DNA of 64,000 nucleotides from Bradyrhizobium paxllaeri. Lineage in GTDB: Bacteria > Pseudomonadota > Alphaproteobacteria > Rhizobiales > Xanthobacteraceae. The notes below the pieces were generated by a model. The model saw nothing but the letters and a program-made list of their open reading frames with translations, made no database searches and was not told the origin of the DNA. The stretch lies in contig NZ_CP042968.1 of the NCBI RefSeq assembly GCF_001693515.2, forward strand, positions 2,914,001-2,978,000, read 5' to 3'. Positions 50,921 to 60,393 of this stretch are shown here, one piece after another. The first letter of the stretch is position 1. The number at the start of each line of letters is the position of its first letter. The position numbers were made by a program, and so were the translations under genes.

Positions 50921-50993
50921 CCGTAGCCCGGATGAGCGGAGCGACATCCGGGACTTTCTCCCCGCATATCGCTTGCGCTCATGCGGGCTACGG
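50921..50993. repeat. palindromic interspersed repeat
   Basis: CCGTAGCCCG (50921-50930) is the complement of CGGGCTACGG (50984-50993), with inner ATGAGCG/CGCTCAT pairing as well. A large hairpin just after gor; a common type in Bradyrhizobium-like genomes (recollection). Confidence 0.75.
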
Positions 50994-51065
50994 CTGTCGA
51001 CTACCGATTGGCTTGGCCCTCTGCTAACGGTACAAGCCAGCATTTAAAAAACGGAGTTACCCATC

Positions 51066-51917
51066 ATGATCGAACAAATCGGTATCGTAGGCGCGGGCAC
51101 CATGGGTAACGGCATCGCCCAGGTGTGCGCCGCAGCCGGTCTTCCCGTTGTCATGACCGACATCTCCGACGCCGCGCTGACGCGGGGCATGTCGGTGGTC
51201 ACGAACAGCCTGGAGCGCCTCGTCAACAAGCAGAAGATGACCGACGCCGACCGGCAGGCCGCGCTGGCGCGGATCACGACGACCACTGACAATACGAAGT
51301 TTTCCACCTGCGATCTCGTGATCGAGGCGGCGACCGAGAACGAAGAGCTGAAGGTCAAGATCCTGAAGGATCTCTGCACGAAGATCCGGCCGCAGGCGCT
51401 GCTCGCCACCAACACCTCCTCGATCTCGATCACCAAGCTTGCCGCTGCGACCGACCGGCCGGACCGCTTCATCGGCATGCACTTCTTCAATCCGGTGCCG
51501 CTAATGGCGCTGCTGGAACTGATCCGCGGCCTGCAGACGTCGGATGACACCCACGCCAAGGCGGAAGCCTTTGCAAAACGGGTCGGCAAGGTCGCGATCA
51601 CGGCGAAGAACAGCCCGGGCTTCGCGGTCAACCGCATCCTGTGCCCGATGATCAACGAGGCGATCTTTGCGCTTCAGGAAGGTATTGCCACAGCCGAAGA
51701 CCTCGATGCCGGCATGAAGCTCGGCTGCAATCACCCGATCGGCCCGCTGGCGCTCGCCGACATGATCGGCCTCGACACCATGCTGTCGGTGATGGAGGTG
51801 TTCTACGAAGGCTTCAACGACCCGAAATACCGCCCCGCGCCGCTGCTGAAGGAAATGGTCGCTGCCGGCCATCTCGGCCGCAAGACCGGGCAGGGGTTTT
51901 ATAGTTACGGGAAGTGA
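51066..51917 (+). CDS. 3-hydroxybutyryl-CoA dehydrogenase
   Basis: 283 aa. Rossmann motif IGIVGAGTMGNGIAQVCAAA at the N-terminus; TDISDAALTRG; VIEAATENEELKVKIL; TNTSSISITKLAAAT; catalytic His in FIGMHFFNPVPLMALLELIR (about 139) with Glu in that stretch; NSPGFAVNRILCPMINEAIF. Oxidises (S)-3-hydroxybutyryl-CoA or longer acyl chains with NAD; PaaH/Hbd type. CGGAGTTACCC precedes the ATG. Confidence 0.94.
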   Translation: MIEQIGIVGAGTMGNGIAQVCAAAGLPVVMTDISDAALTRGMSVVTNSLERLVNKQKMTDADRQAALARITTTTDNTKFSTCDLVIEAATENEELKVKILKDLCTKIRPQALLATNTSSISITKLAAATDRPDRFIGMHFFNPVPLMALLELIRGLQTSDDTHAKAEAFAKRVGKVAITAKNSPGFAVNRILCPMINEAIFALQEGIATAEDLDAGMKLGCNHPIGPLALADMIGLDTMLSVMEVFYEGFNDPKYRPAPLLKEMVAAGHLGRKTGQGFYSYGK

Positions 51918-51927
51918 ACAAAGCTGA

Positions 51928-52018
51928 GTAGGGTGGGTTGGCGCAGCGTAACCCGCCATTTCCTGTCCGCGCAAAAGCAAGGCGGTGGGTTGCGGCTTCT
52001 TTGCCTAATCCACCTTAC
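51928..52018. repeat. imperfect palindromic repeat
   Basis: GTAGGGTGGGTTGGCGCAGC at the left is mirrored by GGTGGGTTGCGGC and AATCCACCTTAC to the right. Lies between convergent genes; a hairpin repeat of a type found in many alphaproteobacteria. Confidence 0.6.
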
Positions 52019-52022
52019 GAAG

Positions 52023-52250
52023 CTACGCTGCCAGCACTGCCCGTCTCACTGCCTGCGGCAGCGCGATCGAACGGAATAGGGTCTTCGGATAGAGGTAATC
52101 CTCACCCGATTCGTCCACAATCCGCAGCATGCCATGCTTCTCGGCCGCAGCGTCGCGTAACGCGATGTAGATTTTGCGTTTCTCGAGCGAGGCCGGATAG
52201 CCATCATTGTCCACGCAGACGACTAGTTGTTTTGGCTGTGTCTTTGTCAT
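52023..52250 (-). CDS. hypothetical protein, 75 aa
   Basis: Starts MTKTQPKQLVVCVDNDGYPA and contains SLEKRKIYIALRDAAAEKHG, LRIVDESGEDYLYPKTLF. Compact and soluble, no membrane segment. Similar small proteins occur widely next to a partner gene; function unknown. Begins 2 bp after the stop of the frameshifted gene upstream, so the two form an operon. A toxin-antitoxin-like or restriction-like pair is conceivable but not shown. Confidence 0.7.
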   Translation of the reverse strand: MTKTQPKQLVVCVDNDGYPASLEKRKIYIALRDAAAEKHGMLRIVDESGEDYLYPKTLFRSIALPQAVRRAVLAA

Positions 52251-52252
52251 GC

Positions 52253-52484
52253 TCAAAGCAGGTGCTTGATCTTGAATTCCTTGCGTCCGATGCCGGCAGC
52301 TTCATACCAACGTAGCTCAGCGAGATGGATTGAGCCATCGGATAATCGCACGCGGGCAAGGCCTTTGCGTTTGCGCCAGCGGCCTCGCCCATAGATTTCG
52401 TCGCAATCGCGCGATCTCCCGGATGCCGGATCCGCTGGCGAAAGTTTCGATGTCGGAGATTTCACCGAGAATCTCGAAACGCAT
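52253..52484 (-). pseudogene. frameshifted small gene (hypothetical protein)
   Basis: Reading from ATG 52484 gives MRFEILGEISDIETFASGSG, then IREIARLRR, where frame is lost near 52393-52400. A shifted frame continues YGRGRWRKRKGLARVRLSDG, SIHLAELRWYEAAGIGRKEF and KIKHLL, stopping at 52253. Joined, the two halves would make an ordinary protein of about 77 aa directly upstream of its operon partner. Either a recent frameshift or a sequencing error at the junction. Confidence 0.6.
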
Positions 52485-52526
52485 GCCCCGATCGTGCAGG
52501 GGCCATTAAACGGGGTCAATAGAGCG

Positions 52527-53603
52527 CTACTTCGGATTGGGATCGACGAGTCCCTTTCCGGGATTCTCGAACTTCCCCGCCCGCGCCAACTTCACCGCGT
52601 TCCCGAGAGCACGCGCGGCGTTGCGCGCCTCCTCCTGGAATGCACGGTCCGCGTCCAGCGCCTGATGCGAGGTGGCGTAGGGCTCCATGTAGCCGACATA
52701 GCCCTCGGCTTCCGCGGTGCGGCCGGCCGAGATCAGCGACATGTCGGTCAGCCAGTCCGCCAGCGAGCGGCGCAGCATCTCGGCGCCGGCGCTGTCGCCG
52801 TGCACGACGAGCCCGAAGTGACGTCCGGCCAGATGCCGCGGGTAGGGCCATCCCTTCAGTTCGAGCGCCTTGGCCTGGTCGGCATGCTTGCCATGGGTGG
52901 ATGTTGGATCGGGATTGCCGCCGTCGGCGCAGACCAGCCGGTCCATCATCGCCTTCAGCGGCGTCGGCGCGTGATACCAGTTCACCGGCGTCACGATCAG
53001 AATGCCGTGCGCTGCCACCCACAACGGATAGATCTCGTTCATCCAGTCGTCGGTCTGGCTGAGCGCGTAGTTCGGATAGCAACTGCAGGGCCAGTGACAC
53101 AGCGGCATCGCGGTGGCGACGCAGGATTTGCAGGGATGAATCTGCCGGCCATACTCCGACGCCAGCCGCGACAGATCGAGGATGTCCACCGCAAATCCCA
53201 TCCCGGCCAGCAGCGGCTCGGCGAGCTTGACCAGCCGCCACGTCTTCGACATCTCGCCGGGACAGGTGTGCTCGCTGCGTGCCGAGCCGTTGATGATCAG
53301 GATTAGCGGCTGCGCGGCCGCATCGTCGTGGCGCCGTTGCGCCGCGAGAATGGCTTCACGCGCTGCGAGCCAGTCCACCGAAATTTCGTAGTCAGGATCG
53401 GCAAAGCCCGCGCCGGCCTTGCGCGTTAGTGGCGCTTTACGCGAATGGCTGTAGGCGTCCCAGGCGGCCGCGACGATGGCGTCGAGCTCGTGCTGCAGCG
53501 GCTGAAAGGCCGGATCGACGAAGCGGCGGCGATAGCGCGTCTCGAATTCCTCGCGAGGCAATTTGACGGGCGGCATTCCCTTGCGTACGTCCGGCGCCGC
53601 CAT
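52527..53603 (-). CDS. NADPH-dependent FMN reductase / flavodoxin-family protein
   Basis: 358 aa. Flavodoxin-like fold from about residue 100: LILIINGSARSEHTCPGEMS, VDILDLSRLASEYGRQIHPC, then a Cys-rich loop KSCVATAMPLCHWPCSCYPN, and ILIVTPVNWYHAPTPLKAMM (FMN phosphate and isoalloxazine loops). The 100-residue N-terminal part is helical and not recognised. The multi-Cys insertion may bind metal. Role unknown; 77 bp from an isochorismatase-family gene on the same strand. Confidence 0.82.
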   Translation of the reverse strand: MAAPDVRKGMPPVKLPREEFETRYRRRFVDPAFQPLQHELDAIVAAAWDAYSHSRKAPLTRKAGAGFADPDYEISVDWLAAREAILAAQRRHDDAAAQPLILIINGSARSEHTCPGEMSKTWRLVKLAEPLLAGMGFAVDILDLSRLASEYGRQIHPCKSCVATAMPLCHWPCSCYPNYALSQTDDWMNEIYPLWVAAHGILIVTPVNWYHAPTPLKAMMDRLVCADGGNPDPTSTHGKHADQAKALELKGWPYPRHLAGRHFGLVVHGDSAGAEMLRRSLADWLTDMSLISAGRTAEAEGYVGYMEPYATSHQALDADRAFQEEARNAARALGNAVKLARAGKFENPGKGLVDPNPK

Positions 53604-53680
53604 GGATCGATCCTTTCGCGATCATTGCTGACATCTCAACGTTGCAGCCGGAGCGCTGGTTCCAGAGTGGAGGCGGACTG

Positions 53681-54271
53681 CTAGTCCGGACGCCACATGT
53701 CGAACAGCTCCGCTGACGTGATCAGATCGATCTGTTCGTTGAAGCGCATCCGGTACATGGTCATCAGCGCATCGTGGCCGGCGTCGGACGAACTGCACAG
53801 CGCGTCCTGTACGATGACGACGCGGAAGCCGAGATCGACCGCGCCGAGCACGGTGGAAAGGACACAGACGTCGGTCTCCGCGCCCGACACCACCACGGTG
53901 TCGACGTGCCGCTCGACCAGGAGATGACCGAGCCGGGAGCCGAAGAATGCCGAGTAAGCGGGCTTGTCGACAACAAGCGCCGGCGGCGAATAGCGCGCCA
54001 GCTCTGGCACGATCTCGAGCGCGCCGGGCGCGAGCTTGCCGCGCGTCGCGCGCTGCCATTTCGTGAAATAGGCCCGCCATTGGCCGCGCCGGTCTTCCGG
54101 CTGTTCCGGCGTGATGAAGCGCGTGAACACCGTCCGCTCCCGGTAGCGCGCGCAGATCTCCGAGATGACCGGCAACACCCGCTCCATCCACGGCGTTTCC
54201 CACACGCCGCCCTTGGCGAAGATGTTTTGCATGTCGATGCACAGATGCGTAGCGTCGCGAATTCCCGCCAT
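53681..54271 (-). CDS. isochorismatase-family cysteine hydrolase
   Basis: 196 aa. Triad by position: Asp in HLCIDMQNIFAKGG (about 13), Lys in VVDKPAYSAFFGS (about 103), Cys in SGAETDVCVLSTVLGAVDLG (about 137), with the cis-peptide VSGAETD. Probably hydrolyses an amide, as in nicotinamidase, carbamoylsarcosine or related enzymes; substrate unknown. Differs clearly from the smaller hydrolase at 4323. Confidence 0.87.
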   Translation of the reverse strand: MAGIRDATHLCIDMQNIFAKGGVWETPWMERVLPVISEICARYRERTVFTRFITPEQPEDRRGQWRAYFTKWQRATRGKLAPGALEIVPELARYSPPALVVDKPAYSAFFGSRLGHLLVERHVDTVVVSGAETDVCVLSTVLGAVDLGFRVVIVQDALCSSSDAGHDALMTMYRMRFNEQIDLITSAELFDMWRPD

Positions 54272-54574
54272 GTGCGGCCTCTCACCTCATCGGGAGGCTA
54301 ATTCGGCAGACATGAACTGGTTTCAAGGACGTCTTGACGGTTGTGATGACGGTTCACGCGATCCGCAGTCGTTGATGCGAAGACGCGACATCCGTGACGC
54401 ACATGACCGACATGCGCTCCTGCCTGCAGGTGCAGGCGCGAAGTGCCTCCTTCGCCCGTTGCGCGCGTTCACGTTCAGGAAAGAATGGCAGTCATGCGGG
54501 AACCATCGGGGCGGAACGCGGTTGGCGGCGGGTTTTTACCCTCTCTCCAACCCCCAGCGTTCGCGGAGTAATCG
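54272..54574. other. intergenic region without recognised content
   Basis: 303 bp between divergent genes. No tRNA, repeat or family-like ORF recognised; presumably promoters for both sides. Confidence 0.4.
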
Positions 54575-54925
54575 ATGCTAAAGCCTTTCGCAGCGGCCTC
54601 TGTTATCCTGCTCGTGTTTTCCGCCCAGGCAAATGCGCGTCCTCACCACCGCCATCACGGCCATCGGGCCTGGTGCGGCAGCTATCTCAGCAAATATCTC
54701 GGCAAATCGGATCGACGCCTTGCGCTGGCGCGTTCCTGGGCGAATGAAGGCATGAACGCCGGCGGCCCCGGCATTGGCGTCGTGGTGGTTTGGCGGCATC
54801 ACGTCGGAATCATCACCGGACAGACGCCCGACGGCCAATGGATCGTTCACAGCGGCAACGACGGCGGCGCGGTGCGCACGCGCGCCCGTTCGCTCGCCCG
54901 CGCGATTGCGTTCAGACGCGTGTAG
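54575..54925 (+). CDS. small secreted NlpC/P60- or CHAP-like protein
   Basis: 116 aa with signal peptide (MLKPFAAASVILLVFSAQAN, cleavage near ANA-RPHH), a His-rich stretch (HHRHHGHR), then AWCGSYLSKYLGKSDRRLAL and VVVWRHHVGIITGQTPDGQW. The Cys-x-n-His order (WCGSYL then HHVGIITG) and following HSGNDGGAVRTR resemble a minimal cysteine-peptidase domain of the TIGR02594/CHAP kind. Possibly acts on peptidoglycan in the periplasm. Confidence 0.68.
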   Translation: MLKPFAAASVILLVFSAQANARPHHRHHGHRAWCGSYLSKYLGKSDRRLALARSWANEGMNAGGPGIGVVVVWRHHVGIITGQTPDGQWIVHSGNDGGAVRTRARSLARAIAFRRV

Positions 54926-54937
54926 CAGGTGTGATCG

Positions 54938-55037
54938 GCTGTAGGGTAGGCAAAGGCGCGTCAGCGCCGTGCCCACCATCTTGCATCGAGCGCGCTTTGC
55001 GATGGTGGGCACGCCAGCGCTTTGCCCACCCTACAGC
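54938..55037. repeat. palindromic interspersed repeat, 100 bp
   Basis: GCTGTAGGGT (54938-54947) and ACCCTACAGC (55028-55037) are exact complements. Inside, GTGCCCACCATC and GATGGTGGGCAC pair, as do the GCAAAG and CTTTGC blocks. A long near-perfect cruciform of a family frequent in rhizobia (recollection). Confidence 0.8.
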
Positions 55038-55063
55038 CTTGAGGATCTCTGGCCGCAATCGGC

Positions 55064-55753
55064 TCAGAGGTCTTGCCTGGTCAACCTGCCGTGTGACGCC
55101 GCCACTTTGCCGGTCGCCTTCTTCGGCGTCTCGCCACCCGTCAGCGCCATCACCGAGACCGAAACCACGCGGTCGATGATGGCATCCACGTCGTTGAGGT
55201 CGCATCGCCCTTCGGACAATCTGGCCAGCCGCTCCTTTTCCCGGATGGTGTGGTGCGACATCGCGAGCGCAAAATGCAGCCCCCAATAGAGATCGGCGTC
55301 GTCGCGGCCGGGCATCGCGCGGCGCATCGCGGCGATGAATTTCCGCAAATGATCGACCTCGCGGTTCTTGATGCGGCGGATCGGCGGCACCGATTCAATG
55401 GAGGCGCGGATCATGAAGCGCGCCGCGGTCGAGCCTTCACGGTCGGGGCCGAGACAGCCGCGCAGGGTAGGGCCCACCAGCGCGTGCAAAATGGCGTCGA
55501 TCGGGGCGCGGCCGCCGCCTTTTTCCTCCGCCGCCTTCAACTCGTTGAGCCGCTCACGGTTGGTGGCGAGGCTGCGGGTGACGAACAGTTCCGCGATCAA
55601 CTCGTCCTTGGAGCCGAAATGATAGTTCACGGCGGCGAGATTGACGTTCGCTTCCGCGACGATGTCGCGCAGCGTGACGTCGCCGAAGCCGCGATCGGCG
55701 TAAAGCTTCTCCGCGGCGGCAAGGATGGCAGACCGGGTCCGATCGCTCGACAT
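55064..55753 (-). CDS. TetR family transcriptional regulator
   Basis: 229 aa from ATG 55753 (MSSDRTRSAILAAAEKLYAD). HTH: RGFGDVTLRDIVAEANVNLA, AVNYHFGSKDELIAELF (residues 20-57). The C-terminal TetR_C-type ligand domain contains STAARFMIRASIESVPPIRR. Divergent from the acyl-CoA dehydrogenase gene, with a 7-bp inverted repeat in between, so it probably represses the acyl-CoA dehydrogenase/APH operon. Confidence 0.9.
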   Translation of the reverse strand: MSSDRTRSAILAAAEKLYADRGFGDVTLRDIVAEANVNLAAVNYHFGSKDELIAELFVTRSLATNRERLNELKAAEEKGGGRAPIDAILHALVGPTLRGCLGPDREGSTAARFMIRASIESVPPIRRIKNREVDHLRKFIAAMRRAMPGRDDADLYWGLHFALAMSHHTIREKERLARLSEGRCDLNDVDAIIDRVVSVSVMALTGGETPKKATGKVAASHGRLTRQDL

Positions 55754-55780
55754 ATCTGGCCCCCGTTTGCGGAGTTGCAA

Positions 55781-55811
55781 TTCAAACACTTGTATGAAAC
55801 TATCGTTTGAA
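55781..55811. promoter_or_regulatory. candidate TetR operator
   Basis: TTCAAAC (55781-55787) and GTTTGAA (55805-55811) form a perfect inverted repeat with a 17-nt spacer, 28 bp upstream of the tetR start. Confidence 0.5.
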
Positions 55812-55954
55812 GAGCCGGAAATGTCAACCGTCTGCGAACGTGTCGCATCTCCGGTCAGCCGGGCTGTCAGATTCGCAAAATGGCTTGCGGGCCATGGGTA
55901 GCGGGCAGACAGTGCGGCCCAACGGTTTCAAAAGCTGAAGGTGAGGAGCGTCCC

Positions 55955-57187
<1,233 letters not shown>

Positions 57188-57223
57188 TCAAAAAAGGGAG
57201 AGCGATCGCAGCGCTCTCTCAAC

Positions 57224-57304
57224 CGTCATTCCGGGGCGCGCGAAGCGCGAACCCGGAATCTCGAGGTTCCGGGTCTGGTCCTTCGGACCATCCCGGAACG
57301 ACGG
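57224..57304. repeat. palindromic REP-type repeat
   Basis: Begins CGTCATTCCGGGGCGCGCGA and ends CATCCCGGAACGACGG: the termini are inverted, with inner AACCCGGAATCTCGAGGTTC pairing. Sits between the acyl-CoA dehydrogenase and kinase genes of one operon. Common type in Bradyrhizobium-like genomes (recollection). Confidence 0.8.
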
Positions 57305-57330
57305 ATTAAGAAACTTAGGGGAGCGTCATC

Positions 57331-58389
57331 GTGGCGGACGGCGTCAGGAAAGACGAAGAGTTCTCGGGCACCAAGGAAGTCGAGGAGCGCCATCGCATCA
57401 ACGAGGCGAGCCTCGATGCGTGGATGCGCGAGCATGTCGAGGGTTATCAGGGACCGCTGAAAGTCCTGCAGTTCAAGGGCGGCCAGTCCAACCCGACCTA
57501 CAAGTTGGAGACGCCCGGACGATCCTACGTCATGCGCCGCAAGCCGTTCGGCAAGTTGCTGCCGTCGGCCCATGCAGTCGATCGCGAGTTCCGCGTCATC
57601 GCGGCGCTGGGCAAGCAGGGCTTTCCGGTCGCCAAGGCCTATGCGCTGTGCACCGATGATGCCGTGATCGGCGCCGCCTTCTACATCATGTCGATGGAAG
57701 AGGGCCGGGTTTTCTGGGATCCGACGCTGCCGAGCCAGACGCCGGATGCGCGGCGAAAAATCTTCACCAGCAAGATCGAGACGCTGGCAAAACTCCACGT
57801 CTTCAATCCGGAAACGATCGGGCTCGGCGATTTCGGCAAGCCCGGCAATTATTTCGCGCGCCAGATCGATCGCTGGACCAAGCAATACCGGGCGTCCGAG
57901 ACGCAGCACATTCCGGAATTCGAGAAGGTAGCCGAATGGCTGCCGCGCACCGTGCCGGAGCAGAAGCGCGTCTCGATCGTCCATGGCGACTATCGTCTCG
58001 ACAACATGATTTTCCATGCGACGGAACCGCGGGTGCAGGCGGTGCTGGACTGGGAGCTGTCGACGCTCGGCGATCCCATGGCCGACTTCACCTATCTGTT
58101 GATGCAGTGGACCATGCCTGGGCTGGCCAACGCCGATCTAAGGGCATTGAACATTCCGAGCGTGGAGGAGGCGGCGCAGATCTACTGCGATGTCACCGGC
58201 ATGGAAGTGCCAGATCTGAACTGGTACTTCGCCTACAACATGTTCCGCCTCGCGGGCATTACGCAGGGTATCGCCGGACGTATCCGCGACGGCACTGCGG
58301 CCAATGCCAAGGCGCTGGAGTCGGCAGCGCGCACCGTGCCGCTGTCGAAATCATCCTGGGAATACGCTCAGAAGGCCGGCGCGACCTAA
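57331..58389 (+). CDS. APH-fold phosphotransferase family protein (ACAD10/11 N-terminal type)
   Basis: 352 aa. Aminoglycoside-phosphotransferase fold: FKGGQSNPTYKLETPGRSYV (ATP loop), MRRKPFGKLLPSAHAVDREF (Lys), SIVHGDYRLDNMIFHATEPR (catalytic Asp, about 216), VLDWELSTLGDPMADFTYLL (metal Asp, about 236). Not a resistance enzyme by context: in ACAD10/11 the matching domain phosphorylates the 4-hydroxyl of 4-hydroxyacyl-CoA so that the dehydrogenase domain can remove it. The neighbouring acyl-CoA dehydrogenase completes the pair. Confidence 0.88.
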   Translation: MADGVRKDEEFSGTKEVEERHRINEASLDAWMREHVEGYQGPLKVLQFKGGQSNPTYKLETPGRSYVMRRKPFGKLLPSAHAVDREFRVIAALGKQGFPVAKAYALCTDDAVIGAAFYIMSMEEGRVFWDPTLPSQTPDARRKIFTSKIETLAKLHVFNPETIGLGDFGKPGNYFARQIDRWTKQYRASETQHIPEFEKVAEWLPRTVPEQKRVSIVHGDYRLDNMIFHATEPRVQAVLDWELSTLGDPMADFTYLLMQWTMPGLANADLRALNIPSVEEAAQIYCDVTGMEVPDLNWYFAYNMFRLAGITQGIAGRIRDGTAANAKALESAARTVPLSKSSWEYAQKAGAT

Positions 58390-58399
58390 TTCGCGCCGT

Positions 58400-58500
58400 T
58401 AAAGCGGGATGACTTTTCTTCGAATCGTCATCCCGCGTTATCTTTTTATTTGAGCATGATCTTTTCGGAAAACCGCTACACACTTTTCCGGATCATGCTC
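58400..58500 (-). repeat. 101-bp interspersed palindromic repeat, copy 2
   Basis: The reverse complement matches the element inside tRNA-Gln(CTG) at 1647-1747 with only a few differences. Both inverted repeats are kept: AAAGCGGGATGAC/GTCATCCCGCGTT and GAGCATGATC/GATCATGCTC. Lies between two plus-strand genes, 20 bp before the next start. Confidence 0.88.
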
Positions 58501-58520
58501 CAGTTTAGCCGTTAGCTTCC

Positions 58521-59432
58521 TTGGCACTCTCCCCGAATATTCGCGGCAGCCTGCTCATGGCGGTATCCATGGCGGCGTTCACCACGAACGACTCCATCAC
58601 CAAGGTGGTGTCGTCAGAGATGAACTTCGGCCAGGTGATCCTGGTGCGTGGGCTGTTTGCGATTGTGCTGGTCGCGGTATTCGCCTGGCAGCAGGGCGCG
58701 CTGCGTCCGCTGCGCACGCTGATGGTGAAGCCGGTGGCGCTCAGGGTGTTCGGCGAGATCGGCGGCACGATCACGTTCATGGCGGCGCTCGCGCATCTGC
58801 CGCTTGCCAACACCTCGGCAATCTTCCAGGCGCTGCCGCTCGCGATCACGCTCGGTGCTGCCGTGATCTTCCGCGAGCCGGTCGGCTGGCGGCGCTGGTC
58901 GGCAATCGCCGCAGGCTTCATCGGCGTGCTCATTATCGTGCGGCCGGGACTGGCCGGCTTCAGCCAGTACTCGCTGTTCGCGCTGGTGTCGGTCGCGTTC
59001 TGCGCGCTGCGCGATCTCGCGACCAGGAAGATTCCCGCCAAGATCCCGTCGCTGTTCATTACCTTGCTGACCACCGTGACGGTGACGACCGCCGGCGGCG
59101 TCATCCTTGTTCCGCTCGGTGGCTGGACGCCGCCATCCGCCGGCGCGCTCGGCCTGCAAGCGTTGGCGGCCGTGCTGCTGCTGATCGGCTATCAATGCAT
59201 CATCTCGGCGCTGCGCTCGGGCGACATCTCGGCGGTGGCGCCGTTCCGCTACTCCGCGCTGCTATGGGCGATGTTGCTCGGCTATCTCGTATTCGGCGAC
59301 GTGCCCGACGCGATGATGGTGACGGGGGCCGCGATCATCGTGGCCTCCGGCCTCTACGCCTTCTACCGCGAGCGCATCCGCCACCGCGCGCTGGCGGCGG
59401 AATCATCCGGCCTGCCGCCCGATGGGTTGTGA
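58521..59432 (+). CDS. EamA/DMT family transporter
   Basis: 303 aa, about ten hydrophobic segments in two EamA repeats (MAVSMAAFTTNDSITKVVSS ... and ALVSVAFCALRDLATRKIPA ...). FGEIGGTITFMAALAHLPLA and TSAIFQALPLAITLGAAVIF are typical. The start is TTG 58521, or ATG 58557 twelve codons in. No good ribosome site is left because the 101-bp repeat ends only 20 bp upstream, so it may have replaced the native promoter. Inner-membrane metabolite exporter; substrate unknown. Confidence 0.85.
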   Translation: MALSPNIRGSLLMAVSMAAFTTNDSITKVVSSEMNFGQVILVRGLFAIVLVAVFAWQQGALRPLRTLMVKPVALRVFGEIGGTITFMAALAHLPLANTSAIFQALPLAITLGAAVIFREPVGWRRWSAIAAGFIGVLIIVRPGLAGFSQYSLFALVSVAFCALRDLATRKIPAKIPSLFITLLTTVTVTTAGGVILVPLGGWTPPSAGALGLQALAAVLLLIGYQCIISALRSGDISAVAPFRYSALLWAMLLGYLVFGDVPDAMMVTGAAIIVASGLYAFYRERIRHRALAAESSGLPPDGL

Positions 59433-59451
59433 TCGTCATTGCAATGACGAA

Positions 59452-60237
59452 CTAAATCGGCCTGCCGGTATACGGCATCGACGCGGTGAGGCCGCCGTCG
59501 ACCGGGATCGCCTGGCCGTTGACGTAGGACGCTTCGTCGCTGGCGAGGAACAGCCCCATCGCCGCGAGTTCATGCGGCTGACCGGCGCGCTTCAGCGGAT
59601 TTAGCTGGCCGATCTTGTCTTGGGTGCCGCGCTCCTTGGCACGATCGAACGTCGGCTTGGTCATGCCGGTCTCGATCAGGCCCGGACAGATCGCGTTGAT
59701 GCGCACGCCGGTGCCGGACAGCGAGTAGGCGGTGGTCTGCACCAGGCTGATGACGCCGGCCTTGCTGGCGCCGTAAGGGTGACCGCTGGCGCCGGCCTTC
59801 AGGCCCGCAACCGATGCCGTGCAGACGATCGAGCCGGACTTCTGCTTGATCATGTGCGGCATCGAATGCTTGATTGCGAGGAATGGCCCGATCAGATTGA
59901 CGCGCAACACTTCCTGCCAGTGTTCGACGGTCTGATCGGCCAGCGGCACCAGCCCGCCGCTGACGCCAGCGTTGGCCCAGATCGCATCGAGCCTGCCATA
60001 TTTGGCGACCGCCTTGTCGATGAACGCCTTCACGTCGGCCTCTGAGCCGGCATCGGCCATCACGGCTTCGACCGTGCCGCCGGCATCGCTGACCAGCTTG
60101 GCGGTCTCCTTCACACCTTCGGTCTTGTCGACGATGATGAGCTTCGCGCCTTCGCGGGAGAACAGCATCGATGCTGCGCGCCCGATGCCGCTGCCTGCGC
60201 CGGTGATGATGACGGATTTACCTTCGAGGCGGCCCAT
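59452..60237 (-). CDS. short-chain dehydrogenase/reductase (3-oxoacyl-ACP reductase-like)
   Basis: 261 aa from ATG 60237 (MGRLEGKSVIITGAGSGIGR) with AGGGAGAGA upstream. TGAGSGIGRAASMLF (residues 13-27), the NAG motif as ANAGVSGG, catalytic Ser in VCTASVAGLK and YGASK (Tyr about 154). ICPGLIETGM and a C-terminal VNGQAIPVDGGLTAS as in FabG-like SDRs. Convergent with the EamA gene. Substrate unknown. Confidence 0.9.
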   Translation of the reverse strand: MGRLEGKSVIITGAGSGIGRAASMLFSREGAKLIIVDKTEGVKETAKLVSDAGGTVEAVMADAGSEADVKAFIDKAVAKYGRLDAIWANAGVSGGLVPLADQTVEHWQEVLRVNLIGPFLAIKHSMPHMIKQKSGSIVCTASVAGLKAGASGHPYGASKAGVISLVQTTAYSLSGTGVRINAICPGLIETGMTKPTFDRAKERGTQDKIGQLNPLKRAGQPHELAAMGLFLASDEASYVNGQAIPVDGGLTASMPYTGRPI

Positions 60238-60393
60238 GAGTCTCTCCCTGATAGCTATGCGCTTAGGCGTCTGCCGCCTTGCGGAATTCAAACAAGATTT
60301 CAAACGCCCAAGAATCTTTGACTGCCAAAGTCACTTGAGACGATGCGTCCTCTGACGTACAGCGACAACGAACAGTATTGAAGGGGCGTTGCG

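Noticed and set aside
57331..58389. Aminoglycoside resistance phosphotransferase
   Set aside because: The APH fold is clear, but linkage to an ACAD11-like dehydrogenase and the DWELSTLGDP motif point to acyl-CoA metabolism.
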